A DNA stretch of 64,000 bases from Aschersonia sp. MBC 622. Lineage: Eukaryota; Ascomycota; Sordariomycetes; Hypocreales; Clavicipitaceae. The stretch is from assembly GCA_030782805.1 (NCBI GenBank), contig JARJPL010000408.1, forward strand, positions 1-64,000, in the 5' to 3' direction. The position numbers were made by a program, and so were the translations under genes. Below the pieces are notes generated by a model. That model made no database searches, was not told the DNA's origin, and worked only from the letters and a program-made list of their open reading frames with translations. Position 1 is the stretch's first letter, and every line of letters starts with the position of its first letter. Positions 59,104 to 64,000 of this stretch are shown one piece after another.

Positions 59104-59649
59104 TTATGCGGAAGCCTTGATCTTGGCCAAAGCCTTGCGCTCCTCGAATCGGCGCTGGGTCTTGAGGCGCATAACCTTGAAGCGGTCGAAGTCGGAGAGG
59201 GCCTTGCGCTTGGCGAGCTGGGCACGCTTCTTGGCCCAGTTGGTCTCCTTCCACTTGGAGTCGATCTCGGCTTTCTCCCACTGCTTCTTTAGGGCGGCGT
59301 GGCGCGAGCCACGGATGAGACCGGGGATGACGAGGGGCGACAGGAGGACCTTGTTGAGGGGAACGGCTTGTCTCGGGACAACGAGGCTTTCATCTGAGGA
59401 GGTGCCTTCAACGAGAACCTAAATTCGGTAGACGATTGTCAGTAAAGGACTGCTCCCATCACGAGACCGTATGTCTCTTCCACTGGCGGTCGTCGCGCCT
59501 TCCGTGATAGTCGAACGTACGCGCTTGTGGTCGATGATCTCGACAACGGCAGCGATTCTGCCAGTGTAGGGGTGATCGTTGCTGATGACAACAACACGGC
59601 CGACCTCAACGAGGCGCCAGTTGGATCCCTCAATCAGAGCTTCGCCCAT
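59104..59649 (-). CDS. RPL14: 60S ribosomal protein L14 (eL14)
   Basis: Large-subunit ribosomal protein. The exons are complement(59521..59649) and complement(59104..59418), 147 aa. The intron runs from GTACGT to TTTAG and joins DHKR to VLVEGTS in frame. The N-terminal SH3-like part (NWRLVEVGRVVVI, HPYTGRIAAVVEIIDHKRVLVEG) is followed by VPRQAVPLNKVLLSPLVI. A basic C-terminal helix (WAKKRAQLAKRKALSDFDRF, then KVMRLKTQRR) completes the usual fungal eL14. The ATG at 59649 is preferred over the non-ATG extension of the open frame two codons upstream. Confidence 0.95.
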
Positions 59650-61529
59650 TGTCACTATTGTTGATCTGGAGGGGAGGAACGGTCAGCCCAATGCTCTAGT
59701 CGTACGGTGCAGCGTCTTGAGTTCGAAATCGGAACTGATTGTATGCGCTTTCGGGGACGGAGAATGCTGTTCGTACCAAATGTCGGATATGGTCTGGGTG
59801 GATGTGGTTTGGAGATGCCTACACCTTGAAAGCACCAAATGACTTTTTGACGGTCTCGGCTAAAGCCAGCGTGTGGGTTAAGAAAAATCACAACGTGCCC
59901 TAACGAAAATTCACGGATTATTAGTTTTGCCCCGCCCCGAGAACCCTGCTCCAGACCCGCAGTGTCTGTGCTCCACTCTTTCCACTCGTCGCCTACTTTA
60001 TTAGCTCCCAACTGCTTTTGTTTTCTTTTCAGCAAAACTTTTGCTTGATATGATTAGCTCTGTTCTCTTGAGTACAGCTCTCGGGACTAGACAGAGACGA
60101 TGCCGTGCAGCGTGCTTCGAAAAAGTGTTTTCCCTAGCTGCTATTAATGGTAAGATTGCTCCTTCTCATTCTCTTCCGCTCGCGATCACACTGATGAGGT
60201 AATTTGCGATTGATTCTGGTCGGTGGCTCTCTCGCCGGAGATGCTAAACCGTCCAGATACATGATATTCAATTTCTTACATATTCTGAGACTCGATTGCT
60301 CAATCATACTCTTGTTGTATCCACAGCAGTTGATATTAGTTGCTAACTGGTGCAAAAGAAGACAGGTCTTGAATTAGCAATGCGCCGACCGATTAAACCG
60401 TAGCCAATCCACGATCACTTAGACGACATATATAGAGCGAACATGATGACAATATATTTGATTGTGGCAGCCTGCTGAGCCAAATATTGACCGTGAATGC
60501 GCAGTTTCTACCAGGCCGCCTGATAGGAAGGAGGCAATGGGCGGCATCCAATCCTATGGTACTGTCACGTACATAAACTGAAACCTGCTTATTAACGCGC
60601 ATCGTTATGAACGTTGGCCTCAATATTCGAATAGATGGCGGTGCGAAACGGCTTGTAGGATTTGCTCGACGCATCGACTAGTCGGCATTGGCTACCTAGG
60701 GGACGGCACTTGGAACAATACTGTGCTATCCGTCGCAAGCCCATGAGCGTGCACGCTTGCGTGATGGACGTGGAATTGCATGTCTATTTGAGTAATCATT
60801 ACCCAACTCTTCTTGCTTACAAAGTTCTGGATGTAGATGCACTGGCAAGCAAGTAATGGCTCGACTCCATGATTGTTCTGCACTCGTGGAGCCAGCACCA
60901 GATGCGTATGATCCAATTTCAACGACAGATAAAATAAATCGCATCATCTAACCTTACGACACGATCGTTCTCTCTGCGCGTTTGCCAAACAAGCGAGCAT
61001 CAGTGAAAGCGGACGTGGAATGAGGCAGGCTCGTCTACCCTTCCTTCATTGACGTTCTCATGCCAACACTGCAGACAACTACTTCAGACCTATTAACTGT
61101 GAAGGCTCAGGTGCACTGTTTTCCTGGGTTACCCTAGACTGGAATCAAAGAATATTGATGCCGCCGCTTAAGCTCATAATTAGTGTGAACTGGAGGGAAT
61201 TAAACGTCCATTGATGACGGAAGTAAACTTGGGTTTCGTAATTTCGACTGGTGGCATGTTATTGCACTTCCGCGTCAAGTGCTGCGCAACTGTTGAAGTC
61301 TCAATTGCTCTTCTGGCATAAAGTAGGTTTAGCTGCACTGGCCATTAATAACAGCTCCACGGCCAACGCTAACAGGTACCTACCAGGTACCTTCTACACA
61401 GGTCGAGCTCCGACGTTAGTCACGTCCGAGCAGAACGTCATTTCGGCTGTATCGTGTTATCAGCTCTCGCAAAACACATCAACCATCTCCCCAAGAACTG
61501 ATTCAGCCTTGCAAGGCCCAATTATCACA
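59650..61529. other. 1.9-kb divergent intergenic region
   Basis: It holds the promoter of RPL14 (left) and of the Fmp46-like gene (right). No supported gene lies between them. A doubled AGGTACCT motif occurs near 61375-61392. Confidence 0.45.
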
Positions 61530-62109
61530 ATGTTTCGCTTCGTAAGTTCATTGAAGCCAAGTAGTCCACCCGTCGGTGCGCTCTCCCCTTGGTTGAGATG
61601 GGAAGCTGACAAAGAGCTCCTCCCCGCCAAACAGAACAAAGGGCTCGACATCGTCACCGTCTTCCACAAGGCCAGCTCCCCGGCGTCCGTTAGAGTCACC
61701 AATCTAGTCAAACAGGTCTCGGCCAACGCGCAGGCCGGTGCCACCCTCGATCAAGCCAGCGACCACTCCGTTCAGACCGAGCCCGGCCGTGAGCCCTTTG
61801 AGCTCAACATTACCGAGGACCCCCCCACCACCGACCAGGTACAGACCATCTTGGGCTACGTTGGATCTGGCGGCATTGCAAAGGTTATAAAGGGTGCACG
61901 CGACGAGAAGGACGCCCTGAAGCGATTCAAGGAGAGCAAGGAAAACTTCCTCAGACCCCTGGTGAGTGCGCCTTACACCAACTGTGATTCGCGAATCATC
62001 TGCTGACGAGAGGTTTCTGTAGACTGTCGACTGGAATAAAGGCAAGGCCATTGCCGGTGACAACGAATCTGAAATACTCAAAATTCTCAACGCCAAGAAG
62101 AGCGACTAG
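61530..62109 (+). CDS. Fmp46-like DUF1687 mitochondrial protein
   Basis: DUF1687 proteins have a thioredoxin-like fold and are listed as putative mitochondrial redox proteins; the role is unproven. The exons are 61530..61541, 61635..61961 and 62023..62109 (141 aa). The first exon codes only MFRF. The 93-nt intron 1 (GTAAGT to AAACAG, with GCTGAC) is in frame and stop-free, so the unspliced frame looks continuous. The spliced N-terminus MFRFNKGLDIVTVFHKASSP matches the family opening, and the end is LTVDWNKGKAIAGDNESEIL. The predicted protein has no cysteine, although family descriptions assign a catalytic one, so a redox role is doubtful here. Confidence 0.85.
61542..61634 (+). other. In-frame stop-free 93-nt intron in the Fmp46-like gene
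   Basis: GTAAGT donor, GCTGAC branch-like site and AAACAG acceptor. Retention would add 31 residues after MFRF, which would change any N-terminal targeting signal. Confidence 0.8.
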
Positions 62110-62565
62110 GAAAGACAAGGCCTCAACGTGCCTCTGATTGTGTGTAAAATAGACTTGATTTTGGGTTATAACTAGCTCGGCTCTATACAGCGACATTCCT
62201 CAGGCAAAATACTTCTGGCAAATGTTAACACAACTCACAGTGAAATGAAAGATTCAGTGCACATTGGCTTGTGCACGGAACCAACGCCGGCAGGCAAGGT
62301 CAATTAACCATCAAACAGCATGCCTGTATGCCACTCACATTCTCTCACTTTTGGCTGACCCATCAATGCTGTGGAATCAAAGTGTGCACGAAATGACTGT
62401 ACGGAACAGTATTCATTCACTTGATCAAACCCGCCGTTTGCATTTCGGCCGTCGCTAAACTGGCAAAACAAAACTGCATCCATACAAGCCAAAGTTCTCA
62501 CTGCAGGCAGCCATCCACCTCGCTACCTAAATATCCTTCATATAGCTTAAAAAGGCCACACAAGC
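62110..62565. other. Tandem intergenic region
   Basis: It lies between the Fmp46-like gene and the last gene. It should hold a terminator and a promoter; nothing else is seen. Confidence 0.4.
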
Positions 62566-63982
62566 ATGCCTCGACCTGATAACTCTCAAGACACTATGAA
62601 TGACGCTACTTCGAGCCGCCAGCGACTGACCCCGCGACCGCATTCCAGAATTCTAGCTCAAGACCAGACTGACGAGCTCAAGGAGCCCTTCGCACGACTG
62701 TACCCCAACGGTGTACCGAAAGAATACAGCATGTGGCACGAGACCGGTAGCGATCTGCCAGTGAGTTACATCGAGGATAATCTCCCACTCGGCTTCTACA
62801 CGAAGCCGCCTGTGGACGCGAAAGCCATCTTCTCCACGAGCAGCGGGCAGCGTCCCTTCCGCCACATGCATCACATCTTGCCACGTAGGATGAAACTGCA
62901 CCTGTGGTCTAAGAATGAGATACAGGAAAATTGCAATTCGATCCGCAAGGCGCATTGGGACGCTATGCAAGGCATGACTGAGCCGCTCTGCTGGGATGAT
63001 CTTTGGCAGTATTTCGATGCGTTTGATCTATATCACCATGGAGCAATCAACCTCTGGAATATCATCAACCACCTTTACGCTGAGAACAAAATCATTTATA
63101 TTGATGTGATGAAAACCTGGGCTCTGGAGCTCGGCCGTTGGGCTGACCAGTGGCTCCAAGTAGGAGGCAACGCCGACAAGCTGAAGAGCTGGAGTAATGA
63201 AAAAGGCTCTGTCATCCAAATCCTCAATGAGCAAGACTGGGATTCTCTGGGGCCCGTTGAAGATTGCAAAATACCCATGCTGTCCAACGCTCTGAAACAC
63301 CGCCGTGACCATCTTTTGTCGCCGGCACGCATTCAGACGTCTGAGGCGCGAGATCTCGTCTCTTCCATCAGGAACAAGGGAGGAGTAGAAAACTGGATGA
63401 GTAAGTCAACTTCCGTGCACTACAAGACAACTACAGCCAGCTTACTTGCGGATTGTAGCCGGCCAAATAACCCATCCCGGAAGTGGACTTCAGGAACACA
63501 AAGATGGAGAAACTGTCTCCACGTGCAAAAACTTCAAGGCGCCATGTGTTATCGTTGACGGAAGACACTACTACGGACCACAAGCCCGATCGAAAGGTGC
63601 TGTAGAGGCCCTGAAGGCCTCAGTGGAAGCTGCATCCAGTCATATTGTCGTGGCAAATGGTTCGAGGATGTCGCCCCCAGAATATCATCTGAAGACTAGA
63701 ACAACCGCCAAGTGTTCTGGCCCGGTGAAGCCTGCTGTACATAGCCAACAGACATGCCCAAGCCCAGATAATGGCTCGGCAACCATAACTCCTTGCACGA
63801 GCGGTACTTCTCGCTCTGGCTCTCCTCGAAGCAAGTCAGATACTACCGTTCGGCCCAGCCTCCTCCCAAGCCCCGAGATGGACCCTCGCCCTGCTGCTGA
63901 ATCATGCAGCCTTGCTTCTACTGGCGACTTTGCTGACCAGCTTCAGAGCCAAGCCCCTCCAACTGTTTCTGGCCAGGTCTAG
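62566..63982 (+). CDS. Unrecognised protein with Ser/Pro-rich tail
   Basis: I do not recognise the family. The exons are 62566..63400 and 63459..63982 (452 aa). The intron runs from GTAAGT to GATTGTAG, and the join gives WMTGQITHPGSG in frame. Residues 1-50 are polar. Residues 50-280 have a normal globular composition, with many Trp, Tyr and His (WDDLWQYFDAFDLYHHGAIN, then TWALELGRWADQWLQVGG). From about 340 on the chain is low-complexity and rich in Ser, Pro and Thr, probably disordered. There is no signal peptide, membrane helix or zinc motif. The coding composition and clean intron argue for a real gene, perhaps lineage-specific. A second Met eleven codons in is an alternative start. Confidence 0.65.
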
Positions 63983-64000
63983 AAGGCTACGCCGACAGTT
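63983..64000. other. Right window edge
   Basis: The window ends 18 bases after the stop codon of the last gene; nothing can be said of these bases. Confidence 0.3.

Noticed and set aside
1..64000. tRNA, rRNA, CRISPR array, intact transposon
   Set aside because: Reading both strands I found no cloverleaf with a TTCGANNC arm, no rRNA sequence, no regularly spaced repeats and no transposase or reverse transcriptase motif. A tRNAscan or repeat search could still find diverged cases.

Overview
The window looks like a piece of a filamentous ascomycete chromosome, most likely a Sordariomycete and possibly Hypocreales. Nearly every gene is a eukaryotic protein-coding gene cut by short introns (about 50-95 nt, GTNNGT donors, ACTAAC-like branch sites, CAG/TAG acceptors). 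The families are typically fungal: Zn2Cys6 regulator, CFEM protein, 2EXR protein, ERG24, Ser/Thr-rich wall protein. The left edge is extremely AT-rich and TpA-rich, and three pseudogenes carry C-to-T nonsense changes, both of which recall repeat-induced point mutation (RIP). The species cannot be named from the sequence. I found no rRNA, tRNA, CRISPR or intact transposon.

Layout. 1-350: AT-rich, RIP-like block. 895-4522: a divergent leucine-catabolism pair, isovaleryl-CoA dehydrogenase (minus) and methylcrotonoyl-CoA carboxylase beta subunit (plus), sharing a 419-bp promoter. 4954-7431: a single-pass membrane protein with a Pro-rich cytosolic part and an outer EGF-like knot. 7432-11510: gene-poor, holding a broken L-rhamnose mutarotase-like gene. 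11511-15065: two secretory-pathway genes, one with a CGDC motif and one Ser/Thr-rich mucin-like. 16573-17795: a broken LanC-like gene. 23324-24636: a polyQ Zn2Cys6 regulator set in long gene-free flanks (5.5 kb and 4 kb). 28659-30795: the kinetochore protein Sos7 and a basic nuclear protein, divergent, with start codons only 48 bp apart. 32496-34978: a PA-TM-RING-H2 ubiquitin ligase. 36822-37255: a small secreted eight-cysteine proprotein. 39563-40900: a broken arrestin-like gene with three C-to-T type stops. 42634-43920: a 2EXR protein. 44379-45939: ERG24 sterol C14 reductase. 46514-47086: a CFEM-like GPI protein. 48308-52771: an MTC5/WDR59-type SEA (GATOR2) subunit. 53245-59649: a dense housekeeping block with HMBS, UBC13, ATP synthase d, NAC alpha and ribosomal L14. 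61530-62109: an Fmp46-like protein. 62566-63982: an unrecognised protein.

Together these form two compact housekeeping blocks at either end. Between them lies a gene-poor middle that contains the secreted and surface proteins, the regulator and all three pseudogenes, which is the usual picture of core genes interleaved with faster-turning accessory DNA. Several genes carry introns whose length is a multiple of three and which lack in-frame stops (51, 57, 57, 57 and 93 nt). An unspliced reading therefore looks like one long ORF, and the exon limits given here correct for that.
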